Source: Bacteroides fluxus YIT 12057
Lineage (GTDB): Bacteria; Bacteroidota; Bacteroidia; Bacteroidales; Bacteroidaceae
NCBI RefSeq assembly: GCF_000195635.1
Contig: NZ_GL882623.1
Coordinates: forward strand, 78,687 to 142,686
Direction: 5' to 3'
DNA length: 64,000 nucleotides
The number at the start of each line of letters is the position of its first letter. Within the stretch, counting starts at the first letter, position 1. The notes under the pieces are model-generated. The model saw nothing but the letters and a program-made list of their open reading frames with translations, was not told the DNA's origin and did not search any database. Positions 54,465 to 64,000 of the stretch are shown one piece after another. A program made the position numbers and the translations under genes.

Positions 54465-56450
54465 ATGAACTACAGAAATCTGACGGAAGATGAGATTCTC
54501 CGTCTGAAGAGCCAGTCGTGTCTGGCAGATGATTGGGGGAAAGTAACCGTTGCCGAAGAATTCACAACGGAATTTGTACATCACACCCGTTTTTCGGGAG
54601 AGGTGCGTTTGGGGGTGTTCCATTCGGAATTCACTTTGCCGGGAGGAATCAGGAAGCATTCCGGTTTGCGCCATGTCACGCTTCATAATGTAACGGTAGG
54701 AAGCAATTGCTGTATAGAAAATATCCAGAACTATATTGCTAACTATGAAATCGGGCAGGATACGTTTATTGAAAATGTAGATATCATTTTAGTGGACGGC
54801 GTGTCTAAGTTTGGCAACGGGGTAGAAGTGTCTGTGCTGAATGAAACCGGCGGACGTGAGGTGCTTATCAATGACAAGCTCTCTGCGCACCAGGCGTATA
54901 TTCTGGCACTTTACCGTCATCGTCCGGAGCTGATAGCACGGATGAAGGAAATCACTGATTTTTATTCCAATAAGCATGCCTCTTCTGTAGGAACCATCGG
55001 CAGCCACGTCATGATACTGAATACGGGATCCATCAAGAATGTACGTATAGGTGATTATTGCCGGATCTGTGGAACTTGCCGATTGTCTAATGGGAGTATC
55101 AATAGCAACGAAATGGCTCCGGTGCACATTGGGCACGGGGTAATTTGTGATGATTTTATAATTTCTTCCGGTTCGCATGTGGATGATGGCGCCATGCTAA
55201 GCCGTTGTTTCATAGGACAGGCGTGTAAGTTGGGACATAATTATTCGGCCTCTGACTCCTTGTTTTTCAGTAATTGCCAGGGAGAGAACGGGGAGGCTTG
55301 CGCCATTTTTGCCGGACCGTTTACGGTGACCCACCATAAGTCCACCTTGCTGATAGCCGGTATGTTCTCGTTTATGAATGCCGGTTCGGGGTCTAACCAG
55401 AGCAACCACATGTATAAGTTGGGACCGATTCACCAGGGTACTTTGGAACGGGGAGCCAAGACCACTTCCGATTCATACATTTTGTGGCCTGCGCGGGTAG
55501 GGGCCTTTTCACTGGTGATGGGGCGCCACGTCAATCATTCCGATACTTCCAACCTGCCCTTTTCGTATCTGATAGAGCAAAACAATACGACCTATCTTGT
55601 GCCGGGTGTCAACCTGCGTAGTGTAGGGACTATCCGTGACGCGCAAAAGTGGCCTAAACGCGATGGACGTACCGATACCAACAAACTGGACTATATCAAC
55701 TACAATTTGCTTAGTCCCTATACTGTACAGAAGATGTTCAAGGGACGTGAGACGCTCAAGAACTTGCGCCATGCTTCCGGTGAACTTTCTGATATTTATT
55801 CTTTCCATAGTGCTAAAATCCGTAACTCGGCATTGGTGAAAGGTATTCGCTTCTATGAAATAGCGATCCATAAATTCCTTGGTAACTCTGTCATCAAGCG
55901 CCTGGAGGGCATCAGTTTCCGGAGCAATGAGGAAATACGTACCCGCTTGAAACCGGACACGGGCATCGGAAGCGGTGAATGGGTGGACATTTCCGGCTTG
56001 ATTGCTCCCAAAAGTGAAATAGACGCATTGATTGACGGCATAGAATCGGGAACGGTAAACCGCTTGAAGTATATCAATGCGGAATTTGCAAAGATGCATG
56101 GTAATTACTATACTTACGAATGGACATGGGCTTATGAGAAGCTGGAAGAATTCTATGGTATCAATCCGGAGAATATAACGGCAGATGACATTATTCGCAT
56201 TGTGGAGAAGTGGAAGGAAGCTGTTGTAGGTTTGGACCGTATGGTATACGAAGATGCCAAGAAAGAATTCTCGCTGGCTTCCATGACAGGCTTTGGTGCC
56301 GATGGCTCGCGTCTGGAGAAGGAGCTCGACTTTGAGCAGGTTCGCGGTGATTTTGAAAGCAATCCTTTTGTGACGGCGGTTCTGAAGCATATAGAAGTAA
56401 AGACGGCGTTGGGTGACGAATTGATACAGCGCATGCGGGCAGTGCAGTGA
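54465..56450 (+). CDS. DUF4954 family protein (left-handed beta-helix)
   Basis: A 661-aa cytoplasmic protein with many hexapeptide-like turns (VTVGSNCCIENIQNY, VRIGDYCRICGTCRLSNGS, HIGHGVICDDFIISSGSHV). They imply a left-handed parallel beta-helix in residues 60-330, as in sugar acyl- or nucleotidyltransferases. The C-terminal 250 residues are helical and specific to DUF4954. Enzymatic activity is unknown. It lies 52 bp after hflX and could be cotranscribed. Confidence 0.88.
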   Translation: MNYRNLTEDEILRLKSQSCLADDWGKVTVAEEFTTEFVHHTRFSGEVRLGVFHSEFTLPGGIRKHSGLRHVTLHNVTVGSNCCIENIQNYIANYEIGQDTFIENVDIILVDGVSKFGNGVEVSVLNETGGREVLINDKLSAHQAYILALYRHRPELIARMKEITDFYSNKHASSVGTIGSHVMILNTGSIKNVRIGDYCRICGTCRLSNGSINSNEMAPVHIGHGVICDDFIISSGSHVDDGAMLSRCFIGQACKLGHNYSASDSLFFSNCQGENGEACAIFAGPFTVTHHKSTLLIAGMFSFMNAGSGSNQSNHMYKLGPIHQGTLERGAKTTSDSYILWPARVGAFSLVMGRHVNHSDTSNLPFSYLIEQNNTTYLVPGVNLRSVGTIRDAQKWPKRDGRTDTNKLDYINYNLLSPYTVQKMFKGRETLKNLRHASGELSDIYSFHSAKIRNSALVKGIRFYEIAIHKFLGNSVIKRLEGISFRSNEEIRTRLKPDTGIGSGEWVDISGLIAPKSEIDALIDGIESGTVNRLKYINAEFAKMHGNYYTYEWTWAYEKLEEFYGINPENITADDIIRIVEKWKEAVVGLDRMVYEDAKKEFSLASMTGFGADGSRLEKELDFEQVRGDFESNPFVTAVLKHIEVKTALGDELIQRMRAVQ

Positions 56451-56521
56451 TATCTCATGGTTTGTGCGGTATTCCGGCATCATTTTTGCCCTAATTAAAG
56501 AAATATTTCAATAATACTTCT

Positions 56522-56529
56522 TACCTTTG
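56522..56529 (+). promoter_or_regulatory. Putative fumarase promoter -7 element
   Basis: TACCTTTG fits TAnnTTTG, 40 bp before the ATG at 56570. Confidence 0.5.
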
Positions 56530-56569
56530 CTCTACGAATCACTTTTAAACATTAAATAAACGAGTAATT

Positions 56570-58210
56570 ATGGCAACAACACCTCCGTTTAAGTATCAGC
56601 CCATGTTTGAGAAGGGGAAAGATACTACTGAGTATTATCTGCTTACGAAAGATTACGTGTCGGTAAGCGAGTTTGAGGGAAAACCTATTCTGAAGATTGA
56701 GAAAGAGGGTTTGACCGCTATGGCAAATGCGGCTTTCCGTGATGTTTCGTTTATGCTGCGCCGTGCACACAACGAACAGGTTGCTAAGATTCTGAGTGAC
56801 CCGGAGGCAAGTGAAAACGACAAATACGTGGCGCTGACCTTCCTGCGTAACGCCGAAGTGGCGTGCAAAGGTGTTCTTCCTTTCTGTCAAGATACCGGTA
56901 CTGCCATTATCCACGGCGAAAAAGGACAGCAGGTGTGGACGGGCTATTGTGATGAGGAAGCTCTCTCGTTGGGTGTTTACAAAACATATACTGAAGAGAA
57001 CCTGCGCTACTCCCAGAATGCCCCTCTTACTATGTATGATGAGGTGAACACTAAATGTAACCTTCCGGCCCAGATTGATATCGAAGCTACTGAAGGCATG
57101 GAGTATGAATTCCTTTGCGTGACTAAAGGTGGCGGATCGGCCAACAAGACTTATCTTTACCAGGAAACCAAGGCCATCCTGAATCCCGGCACTCTTGTTC
57201 CTTTCCTTGTCGAAAAGATGAAGACTTTGGGTACGGCTGCCTGTCCTCCTTATCATATTGCATTCGTTATCGGCGGTACATCTGCCGAGAAGAACCTGTT
57301 GACCGTGAAGCTGGCTTCTACCCATTTCTACGATAACCTGCCTACTACTGGTAATGAATATGGCCGTGCTTTCCGCGATATTGAGCTGGAGAAGGAAGTG
57401 CTGGCAGAAGCGCATAAGATTGGCCTCGGTGCTCAGTTTGGTGGTAAGTACTTGGCCCACGACATACGTATCATCCGTTTACCCCGTCATGGCGCTTCTT
57501 GTCCTGTAGGTTTGGGCGTTTCCTGTTCTGCAGACCGTAATATCAAATGCAAAATCAACAAAGAGGGTATCTGGATTGAAAAATTGGACAATAACCCGGG
57601 CGAACTGATTCCGGCTGAACTCCGCCAGGCAGGTGAAGGTGATGTTGTCAAGATTGACTTGAACCAACCGATGGCTGATATCTTGAAAGAATTGACCAAA
57701 TATCCGGTAGCTACCCGCTTGTCATTGAATGGAACCATTATTGTAGGCCGTGACATCGCACATGCCAAATTGAAAGAACGTCTGGACCGTGGTGAGGACC
57801 TGCCACAATATATCAAGGATCATCCTATCTATTATGCCGGCCCTGCCAAAACTCCTCAAGGTATGGCTTGCGGTTCTATGGGGCCCACTACCGCCGGACG
57901 TATGGATCCGTACGTTGATTTGTTCCAGAGCCATGGAGGCAGCATGATTATGCTCGCCAAGGGCAATCGTAGCCAACAGGTTACGGATGCTTGTAAGAAA
58001 TATGGCGGTTTCTACCTCGGTTCTATCGGTGGTCCTGCCGCCATCCTGGCACAGAATAACATCAAGAGCATTGAATGTGTGGAATATCCGGAACTCGGTA
58101 TGGAGGCTATCTGGAAGATTGAGGTAGAGGATTTTCCTGCATTTATCTTGGTAGATGATAAAGGCAATGATTTCTTCAAGCAGTTAAAGCCTTGGAATTG
58201 TGCTAAATAA
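56570..58210 (+). CDS. fumB: Fumarate hydratase, class I (iron-sulfur)
   Basis: A 546-aa one-chain class I fumarase that interconverts malate and fumarate. The alpha part has C106 in [13 protein letters not shown], a likely 4Fe-4S ligand. [18 protein letters not shown] and [20 protein letters not shown] supply the other cluster cysteines. The beta part contains [23 protein letters not shown]. In Bacteroides it feeds fumarate respiration and succinate formation. Single gene with its own promoter-like site and a strong terminator. Confidence 0.95.
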   Translation: MATTPPFKYQPMFEKGKDTTEYYLLTKDYVSVSEFEGKPILKIEKEGLTAMANAAFRDVSFMLRRAHNEQVAKILSDPEASENDKYVALTFLRNAEVACKGVLPFCQDTGTAIIHGEKGQQVWTGYCDEEALSLGVYKTYTEENLRYSQNAPLTMYDEVNTKCNLPAQIDIEATEGMEYEFLCVTKGGGSANKTYLYQETKAILNPGTLVPFLVEKMKTLGTAACPPYHIAFVIGGTSAEKNLLTVKLASTHFYDNLPTTGNEYGRAFRDIELEKEVLAEAHKIGLGAQFGGKYLAHDIRIIRLPRHGASCPVGLGVSCSADRNIKCKINKEGIWIEKLDNNPGELIPAELRQAGEGDVVKIDLNQPMADILKELTKYPVATRLSLNGTIIVGRDIAHAKLKERLDRGEDLPQYIKDHPIYYAGPAKTPQGMACGSMGPTTAGRMDPYVDLFQSHGGSMIMLAKGNRSQQVTDACKKYGGFYLGSIGGPAAILAQNNIKSIECVEYPELGMEAIWKIEVEDFPAFILVDDKGNDFFKQLKPWNCAK

Positions 58211-58247
58211 ACCTGTATATAAATAGTATTGCAGTCCATGCAGAATG

Positions 58248-58283
58248 AGCCGTTCCGGAAACTTCCGTGAACGGCTTTTTTTA
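58248..58283 (+). terminator. Terminator of the fumarase gene
   Basis: AGCCGTTC (58248-58255) pairs with GAACGGCT (58269-58276), with an inner CGG/CCG pair and a run of seven T. Confidence 0.85.
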
Positions 58284-58356
58284 TTTCTGCCAATGGGGAA
58301 GCCGGTTGTTTGGGTCTTTTCTCGCATTCATTTACTCTCATTCCCGTTTTTATCCC

Positions 58357-58364
58357 TATCTTTG
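58357..58364 (+). promoter_or_regulatory. Putative promoter -7 element of the acyltransferase gene
   Basis: TATCTTTG fits TAnnTTTG, 29 bp before the ATG at 58394. It lies within the upstream open frame and so supports the later start. Confidence 0.5.
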
Positions 58365-58393
58365 TTGGGCTAATTATAATTAATCTGAATGAT

Positions 58394-59551
58394 ATGGGAC
58401 AAACACTCTCACGACAGAACCCGGGACAGCATGTTGTTTGGCTGGATGTGGTCCGGCTCGTTGCCATGTTCACCGTGGTATGCTGCCATTGTACAGATCC
58501 TTTTAATTTTTATCCGGGCACCTCACCGGATATCGTGGATATCAAGTTCTGGGGAGCGGTCTATGGGGCGGCGCTTCGTCCTTGCGTACCACTTTTCGTT
58601 ATGATTACCGGGGCATTGTTGCTGCCGGTGAAAGGAGAGGCTTCGGCTTTCTATAAGAAGCGCATTCCCCGTGTATTCTTTCCTTTCCTTATTTGGTCTG
58701 TACTCTACAACCTGTTTCCCTGGATAACGGGATTGTTGGGAGTGGAGCCGCGGGTGATTCTTGATTTCTTCCCTTATTCGGGAGAAGAGGTGATGCGGCA
58801 GTCGTTGGCGGTGAGTATGGGCTATATCGCCGAAATGCCTTTTAATTTCTCGCTGTTGGATGTGCACATGTGGTATATCTACTTGTTGATAGGGCTTTAT
58901 CTTTATCTTCCTATATTTTCCGCATGGGTAGAGAAGGCTTCGGAACGTGCCAAGCTATGGTTTCTTGCGGCTTGGGGAGTGACGTTGCTGTTACCTTATT
59001 ATAATGAGTTTGCTGCTCCATATCTATGGGGTACATGTTCCTGGAATTCATTCGGTATGCTGTATTACTTTGCCGGATTTAACGGCTACCTGCTGTTGGG
59101 GCATTACTTGAGGAACCATGATTGGTCAACCGGACGGCTTTTAGGGATTGGAATCCCTATGTTTGCGGTGGGTTATGCGGTGACATTCTTCGGTTTCCGC
59201 CACATGACTGCCCTGCCGGAATATACAGATGAGATGTTGGAGCTGTTCTTTACCTATTGTTCCTTGAATGTGGTCATGATGACTGTTCCTGTGTTCATGC
59301 TTTGCAAACGGATTGATTTCCGTTCGGAACGGATCAGGAAGGCATTGGCAAACCTGACTCTTTGCGGGTTTGGTGTTTATATGATACATTATTTCTTTAC
59401 CGGACCCAGTGTGGTGCTGATGCGGGAACTCCAAGTCCCCATTTGCCTGCAGATTCCATGCGCGGCTGTTGTCGCTTTTGGCATCTCTTGGTTTATAGTG
59501 TCGATGGCGTATCGTTGTTTCGGCAAGAAGACCAGGTGGGTGATGGGATAA
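58394..59551 (+). CDS. Membrane acyltransferase, acyltransferase-3 family
   Basis: A 385-aa integral membrane protein with about ten helices. The hallmark VVWLDVVRLVAMFTVVCCHC near the N-terminus carries the acyltransferase-3 motif. The RVFFPFLIWSVLYN and WYIYLLIGLYLYLPI segments are typical of OafA/WecH-like enzymes, which O-acetylate or succinylate surface sugars. The substrate is unknown. The frame stays open to 58310, but the ATG at 58394 follows the promoter-like site and gives the conserved start. Confidence 0.88.
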   Translation: MGQTLSRQNPGQHVVWLDVVRLVAMFTVVCCHCTDPFNFYPGTSPDIVDIKFWGAVYGAALRPCVPLFVMITGALLLPVKGEASAFYKKRIPRVFFPFLIWSVLYNLFPWITGLLGVEPRVILDFFPYSGEEVMRQSLAVSMGYIAEMPFNFSLLDVHMWYIYLLIGLYLYLPIFSAWVEKASERAKLWFLAAWGVTLLLPYYNEFAAPYLWGTCSWNSFGMLYYFAGFNGYLLLGHYLRNHDWSTGRLLGIGIPMFAVGYAVTFFGFRHMTALPEYTDEMLELFFTYCSLNVVMMTVPVFMLCKRIDFRSERIRKALANLTLCGFGVYMIHYFFTGPSVVLMRELQVPICLQIPCAAVVAFGISWFIVSMAYRCFGKKTRWVMG

Positions 59552-59560
59552 ATGAAAATA

Positions 59561-59585
59561 AAATTAGCGGCAAAGCCGCTAATTT
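59561..59585. terminator. Bidirectional terminator
   Basis: AAATTAGCGGC and GCCGCTAATTT form an 11-bp perfect stem with a 3-nt loop, T-rich on both sides, between convergent stops at 59551 and 59587. Confidence 0.8.
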
Positions 59586-59586
59586 A

Positions 59587-60693
59587 TTATTTGCTCAATT
59601 TCTTCTTCCACTGTTCGTACTTCTTGATCACTTTCAGTCCGTCGCTGTTGTACCAGCTGTAACCGTTCCGGCGTTCGTAACCAATTTCAGAGATATCATA
59701 TTTTTTCACTCCGTCGCGGTCGCAGAAGAAGGGACGGTTATCTTCTAATGTATAGAAGCGTGCCCATAATGTAGGACAAGGATAATCGTCTTGAGGGCAG
59801 GGAACCATGCGATAATCCTTCTTGCCGTCACTGTTTGTGAAGTCTTCTCGCATGATGCCGGTGATTTTGTTGGCTTTGAACCACTCCACGGCCGCTTCGA
59901 CAGAAGCGATAATCTCCGGTGAGGGGGCAGGGATTGACATCAGTAACAAGACAATGTTGTCCGATTCGGCACCACTTAATGAGGGCAGTTCGTAGGCACG
60001 TGCCTTGGCAGGTGCAAGCGTGTGCTCATCGTGCTGGGCACACCATACGGTAAGTTTGCCGTTTTGACGTACCTGTGTTTTAAGGATGCACTCTATCCCT
60101 TTGTCGAAGGCCGTACGTGCCTTTTGGCAGATGCTGTCCGGTACATACGTATAAGGAGCCTTTTTTTCATAAACCTCTTTTAGCAACTTCAACACGTTTA
60201 CCATGGCATTGTCATTATAGGTAATGTGCGTATAGTAACCTTTAGGACGAGGCCAGAACTGTGGGAAACCACCGTTGGGGTATTGGGAGTTCAGAATATA
60301 TAGGATACCGTTGAGAGCGGCATCTTTGTATTTGTCTATCTGTGTGGCAAGGTAGATGCGGGACAGGTAGCGGATTTCCGTACTTGTGGCACCATTGTCG
60401 ATGGTACTTGCGTTGACATCGTCCTTGGCGTGCAGTACGTCTTCCAGTTCTTGCTGGCTCAGTTCGGCAGGCATATAAATATTCTTCGGCCAGCCTCCGG
60501 TAGTCTGTTGGTACAGCAGTACGTTGTCGGCTATGCGGACAGCCTCCGGAGTTTGGAAGAAAGCGTCTTCCAGTTTAGGCGCCATCTTTACCCAACTTTT
60601 GTACGGTCGCTTCTCTTTGTAGGTAGTTGTTTCCTGGGCTTTGGCTCCTGCCAGGCAAGCAAGGAAAGCACAAATTAAAATAGTTCGCTTCAT
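59587..60693 (-). CDS. pelA: Pectate lyase, PL10 (PelA) family
   Basis: A 368-aa secreted protein with a signal peptide ending LAGAKA. The PL10 catalytic region contains QTTGGWPKNI, STIDNGATSTEIRYLSRIY, GGFPQFWPRPKGYYTHITYND and the C-terminal ARFYTLEDNRPFFCDRDG. It cleaves polygalacturonate by beta-elimination, probably in the periplasm or at the surface. The frame continues to a TTG at 60729, but a TACTTTTG promoter element (60727-60734) overlaps that codon, so the ATG at 60693 is the start. It stands alone, without a pectin PUL. Confidence 0.9.
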   Translation of the reverse strand: MKRTILICAFLACLAGAKAQETTTYKEKRPYKSWVKMAPKLEDAFFQTPEAVRIADNVLLYQQTTGGWPKNIYMPAELSQQELEDVLHAKDDVNASTIDNGATSTEIRYLSRIYLATQIDKYKDAALNGILYILNSQYPNGGFPQFWPRPKGYYTHITYNDNAMVNVLKLLKEVYEKKAPYTYVPDSICQKARTAFDKGIECILKTQVRQNGKLTVWCAQHDEHTLAPAKARAYELPSLSGAESDNIVLLLMSIPAPSPEIIASVEAAVEWFKANKITGIMREDFTNSDGKKDYRMVPCPQDDYPCPTLWARFYTLEDNRPFFCDRDGVKKYDISEIGYERRNGYSWYNSDGLKVIKKYEQWKKKLSK

Positions 60694-60726
60694 AATATGT
60701 ACATGTTTAGTATTACTTTTTACGAA

Positions 60727-60734
60727 CAAAAGTA
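60727..60734 (-). promoter_or_regulatory. Putative pectate lyase promoter -7 element
   Basis: The minus strand reads TACTTTTG (TAnnTTTG), 33 bp before the ATG. Confidence 0.45.
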
Positions 60735-60795
60735 GCGAAAAACTAGGATGACCAGGGGGAATATTTGTTCCTTATGGGAGGAAATTTTGGGATAA

Positions 60796-62436
60796 TTACT
60801 TTCTCCACATCCTCCACATGTAATAGGTGCAGTGGGTAAAAGCAAAAACAAACGAAATAATCAGCAGTGTTTTGCTTTCATTCCATCCTACGGTTTGCTG
60901 GTGCCACAATCCCGTGATCACGCAGAGGATAGCAAGCGTAAGCCCGATCATGTTCAGTGCCGGTTGTCCCCGGCGGTTATTGCCGCCATGTTCCAGCTTG
61001 CTGTGTTTCATGCCATAGGCTACATATATATCCAAACCGATAAGCATCCACAGGACGAGGCGTATCCATGTGTCGGCAGGCAGGAAGAGCATCATGCAGA
61101 GGCAAGTGAGAATCCCTGATATGGGGATTAGCGGTACCAGAGGAGTCTTGAATGAACGGGGTACGTCGGGCATGGTCCTGCGGACTACCAATACGGCTGC
61201 ACACACAAGTGTAAAAGCCATGAGGGTGCCTATACTTGTCATTTCTCCCGCCAGCCGTGCAGGAACAAAAGCCGCCAGCAGACCTACTATGATCATGAAC
61301 AGAAAGTTGCTGCGTGCCGGGGTGCGGAACTTTTCATTGATATGTGAGAAGAACGGAGGCAGCAGCCCGTCGTGGCTCATGCTGAGAAATACGCGGCTCT
61401 GCCCCAATAGAGTTACCATGATGACAGAACAGTAACCGAACAGGATGGCCAGTACGATGGCACGGTTTAACCAGGGATAGTCAGGCTGGATTACGCCTGC
61501 CGCATTTGCCTGCCCCATGTGCTCGATGGCGATGGCTACAGGGGCAATGCCTTGTTGTCCGCTGAAAGAGGTGTAATGTGTAACTCCCGTCATGACATGG
61601 GCAAAGACCATATATAGTACCGTACAGACCAATAAGGATACCAAGATGCCGATGGGCATGTTCCGCTTCGGGTTCTTGGTTTCCTGTGCGGCGGTACTTA
61701 CGGCATCGAATCCCAGGAAAGCGAAGAATACGATTGCCGCTCCCCGCAGAATGCCGGAGAGTCCGTATTCTCCCAAGACGCCAGTGTTGGCCGGAATATA
61801 AGGGGTATAGTTGTCCGTATTGATATATTGCCATCCCAATACAACGAATATCAATATGACGGATACTTTCAAAAAGACTACGAGACCATTGAAAATAGAA
61901 CTGCCTTCTGTGCCGCGCATGAGGAAGAGACTCATGAGAACTACGATGAAGAAAGCAGGAATATTCACAATGCCGCCGTCCCAGGGGCAGGCTGTGAGTG
62001 CTTGGGGCAGATGGATATTCAGTCCTTCCAGGAAAACGACGAGATACCTGCTCCAGCTGATACTGACCGTAGTGGCGGCTACTGTATATTCCAATACTAA
62101 ATCCCAACCTATGATCCAGGCAATGAGTTCGCCCATGGTGGCGTATGAGTACGTGTATGCACTGCCGGCCACCGGAATCATGGAGGCGAACTCTGCATAG
62201 CAGAGCCCTGCGAAACAGCATCCCAATGCGGCGATGGCAAATGATAAGGTGATGGCAGGACCTGTATATCCCGCTGCTACTGTTCCGGTGATTGAAAATA
62301 ACCCTGCTCCAATGATGACGCCCACACCCAGAGCAACGAGGCTCCAAGGGCCGAGCACGCGTTTCAGTGTCTTTTCCCCGGAGGCGTTCGCTTCTGCCTG
62401 GAGGGCTTCAAAAGGTTTTCTGATGAATAATCCCAT
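60796..62436 (-). CDS. APC-superfamily amino acid permease (cationic amino acid transporter-like)
   Basis: A 546-aa inner-membrane transporter with about 14 helices. The APC signature GVGVIIGAGLFSITG in the first helix and AIVFFAFLGFDAVSTAAQETKNPKRNMP in helix 6-7 (in pieces) match the CAT group. Arg/Lys or broad amino acid transport is likely but the substrate cannot be read from sequence. Single gene; the promoter region carries a 26-bp direct repeat. Confidence 0.9.
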   Translation of the reverse strand: MGLFIRKPFEALQAEANASGEKTLKRVLGPWSLVALGVGVIIGAGLFSITGTVAAGYTGPAITLSFAIAALGCCFAGLCYAEFASMIPVAGSAYTYSYATMGELIAWIIGWDLVLEYTVAATTVSISWSRYLVVFLEGLNIHLPQALTACPWDGGIVNIPAFFIVVLMSLFLMRGTEGSSIFNGLVVFLKVSVILIFVVLGWQYINTDNYTPYIPANTGVLGEYGLSGILRGAAIVFFAFLGFDAVSTAAQETKNPKRNMPIGILVSLLVCTVLYMVFAHVMTGVTHYTSFSGQQGIAPVAIAIEHMGQANAAGVIQPDYPWLNRAIVLAILFGYCSVIMVTLLGQSRVFLSMSHDGLLPPFFSHINEKFRTPARSNFLFMIIVGLLAAFVPARLAGEMTSIGTLMAFTLVCAAVLVVRRTMPDVPRSFKTPLVPLIPISGILTCLCMMLFLPADTWIRLVLWMLIGLDIYVAYGMKHSKLEHGGNNRRGQPALNMIGLTLAILCVITGLWHQQTVGWNESKTLLIISFVFAFTHCTYYMWRMWRK

Positions 62437-62463
62437 TCTGTCTCAATTCTGATAATTGGCTGC

Positions 62464-62565
62464 AAAGATAGTGCAAACCGAAGACAGAACTTTCATGCTT
62501 GCATGAAAAAGTTATGTTAAGGTACAGCCTCTCTTCTCTAAAGATAGTGCAAACCGAAGACAGAA
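62464..62565. repeat. 26-bp direct repeat upstream of the permease gene
   Basis: The unit starting AAAGATAGTGCAAACC occurs at 62464-62489 and 62540-62565, identical over 26 bp and 76 bp apart. The left copy plus the preceding C gives a minus-strand TATCTTTG (-7 element, 62463-62470). The right copy reads TATCTTTA. A TTCATGC/GCATGAA hairpin lies between them. Confidence 0.75.
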
Positions 62566-62583
62566 TAAAGTAAACAAGCCTGT

Positions 62584-63909
62584 TTATTCTAAATATTGCA
62601 TTACTTTTCCGCTGATTTGTAGCAGAGATATTTCGCAGAGTTTAGTATCATACTCTGCAGAGAGGATACGCTCCTCTGCATCCAGCAGACTCTTTTGGGC
62701 TTCGCGCATTTCAATGCCGGAAAGGTTTCCAAGCATATAACGTTCCATGGCTATCTCGTGATTTTCTTTGGCGGCGATGAGATTCTGGCGTTCCAGATTC
62801 AGCATCTGCAGATTGTTCTGGTAAGCCTGCCATAGGTTGCTGAGGTCGGCACGCAAGGTTTGCTCTACTTGTTCACGTTCCAGGCGGGCGTTTTGTACGG
62901 CAATGCTGGCATTGCGGCGCTCGCGGCGGCGGTTACCGTCGAAGAGATTGAAGCCTACGGTCACTCCGACGTTCAGTCCGAGGTTGCTGCGGCGGCTGTT
63001 GGCGGATATGTCATATTTGTTAAGGGTATAGCCGTATCCTCCGTTCAGTTTTAAATACGGATAATCACGGGAACACACTTTTTTGTAATCCAGGCGAGCC
63101 AATGTCTGGTTCTGTTCTGATTGCAGCAGAGAAGCATTGATTGCCAAGGTAGCGTTCCACAATTCATCGAAATTCAGGATCTTGTCTATACTGATGAGGC
63201 TGTCCTGGATAATGAATAATTCATCTACATCTTTGTTTGCCATTAATTCGTTCAACTCAATCCGGGAGGTGTGCAGAAGCTCCTGTTGTTTCATGTATTG
63301 GGCGCTGTCTGCATTGAAGTCAACTTTAGCCTGCTGGTAGTCCAGTCGTGAAAAGTTACCTATATGATAACGTTCTTCCACTATGCGCAACCGTTCCTTG
63401 GACAGAGATACAGCATAACGGAAATTCTTCAAGCGGATTTTCTGTTGTACGAAATTATAATATTCCGCCGCAATATTGGCTACCAAGTCTTCGATGGCAA
63501 TACGGGTATTGGTTTCACCCTGACGTTCCAGCTCTTTCAGTTTCTGGTAATTGGCGGTAATGTTGAAACCGTCAAAGATAGTCCAGTTCAAGTTGATACC
63601 CGCATCCATGGTCTGGTCAAATACACCATGGTCTTTGGTGGTTTCGCCGGTAGCCCGGATTTTGGTTTCAGTGTCGTTCAGTGTTCCCTTGTAACCGGCA
63701 GAAAGGTCAAGGGTAGGCAGATAACCGGCGTTGCCCAGCGTAGCATTGTTCCTGCTGACTTGTTCCTCGTTGCGTGCAATGCGTAAGGAGTAGTTGTTCA
63801 GCAGTCCCTGCTCCAGGCAAGACTTTAAGGTATAAACGGGTGCCGGCTGTGCTTGCAGGGCAAGCACGGTACAAGTAATGGCTATCAAAAATAAAGTTGT
63901 ACGTTTCAT
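62584..63909 (-). CDS. TolC family outer-membrane efflux protein
   Basis: A 441-aa protein with a signal peptide ending LALQAQ. It has two TolC repeats, each with long coiled-coil helices (LKELERQGETNTRIAIEDLV, and ASIAVQNARLEREQVEQTL in the second). It forms the outer-membrane channel of a tripartite pump. Its ATG overlaps the stop of the upstream RND gene by 4 bp (ATGA), so the two are translationally coupled. It is the last gene of the operon. Confidence 0.93.
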   Translation of the reverse strand: MKRTTLFLIAITCTVLALQAQPAPVYTLKSCLEQGLLNNYSLRIARNEEQVSRNNATLGNAGYLPTLDLSAGYKGTLNDTETKIRATGETTKDHGVFDQTMDAGINLNWTIFDGFNITANYQKLKELERQGETNTRIAIEDLVANIAAEYYNFVQQKIRLKNFRYAVSLSKERLRIVEERYHIGNFSRLDYQQAKVDFNADSAQYMKQQELLHTSRIELNELMANKDVDELFIIQDSLISIDKILNFDELWNATLAINASLLQSEQNQTLARLDYKKVCSRDYPYLKLNGGYGYTLNKYDISANSRRSNLGLNVGVTVGFNLFDGNRRRERRNASIAVQNARLEREQVEQTLRADLSNLWQAYQNNLQMLNLERQNLIAAKENHEIAMERYMLGNLSGIEMREAQKSLLDAEERILSAEYDTKLCEISLLQISGKVMQYLE

Positions 63910-64000
63910 TCTGTTTTCAGTTTACTTCGATTGGTAGATACATAGCTGTAAATGGCAGGGACGATGTACATCGTCAGCAGGGTGGATACGAGCATTCCGC
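63906..64000 (-). CDS. RND efflux permease, C-terminal end only
   Basis: The last 30 codons of a minus-strand frame read GMLVSTLLTMYIVPAIYSY then VSTNRSKLKTE and a TGA. The pattern of a final transmembrane helix with TLLTMYIVPAIY is the usual end of AcrB/HAE1 and CzcA-type RND pumps. The gene continues beyond the window. The stop overlaps the tolC-like start. Confidence 0.85.
   Translation of the reverse strand, partial: GMLVSTLLTMYIVPAIYSYVSTNRSKLKTE

Overview
The window is chromosomal DNA from a Bacteroides species, very probably an intestinal member of Bacteroidales. The evidence is the many SusC/SusD pairs, lipoproteins with a typical Bacteroides lipobox, promoters of the TAnnTTTG type and a TPP-riboswitch/TonB-receptor/PnuT/thiamine pyrophosphokinase operon. 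The species cannot be fixed from sequence reading alone.

Left part (1-25 kb) is mostly conserved housekeeping DNA. It holds a partial FAD-dependent oxidoreductase and radA, a beta-carbonic anhydrase, L-asparaginase, and a threonine operon. The threonine operon is aspartokinase/homoserine dehydrogenase, an ApgM-type proposed homoserine kinase and threonine synthase, preceded by a Thr/Met-containing leader peptide. Next come the thiamine uptake operon under a TPP riboswitch, MscS, RlmF, a DMT exporter, tRNA-Lys(TTT), an AI-2E-type permease, thymidine kinase, a DUF418 protein, RsmI, a coiled-coil lipoprotein, a YjjG-type nucleotidase and MarC.

Middle part (25-53 kb) is the striking region: a recombinase-linked SusC/SusD shufflon. 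One complete, promoter-bearing susC reads leftwards into susD, a Calx-beta lipoprotein, a C10 cysteine protease and a fimbrillin-like lipoprotein. Beside its 5' end lies a tyrosine recombinase with a complete set of catalytic residues. To the right are three headless susC-susD cassettes in the opposite orientation. They lack a start codon, signal peptide and carboxypeptidase-regulatory domain. Each begins exactly at an identical 28-bp core (35449, 41100, 47301) that also sits in frame inside the complete susC (33107-33134, opposite strand). Inversion between the head copy and any cassette copy would move promoter, signal peptide and N-terminal domain onto a different receptor body, and would silence the protease operon. 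An ATPase gene and a decayed copy of it lie between the cassettes, and a group II intron-like remnant closes the region.

Right part (53-64 kb) returns to backbone: hflX, a DUF4954 beta-helix protein, class I fumarase, a membrane acyltransferase, a PL10 pectate lyase, an APC-family amino acid permease, and the TolC-RND end of an efflux operon that runs out of the window.
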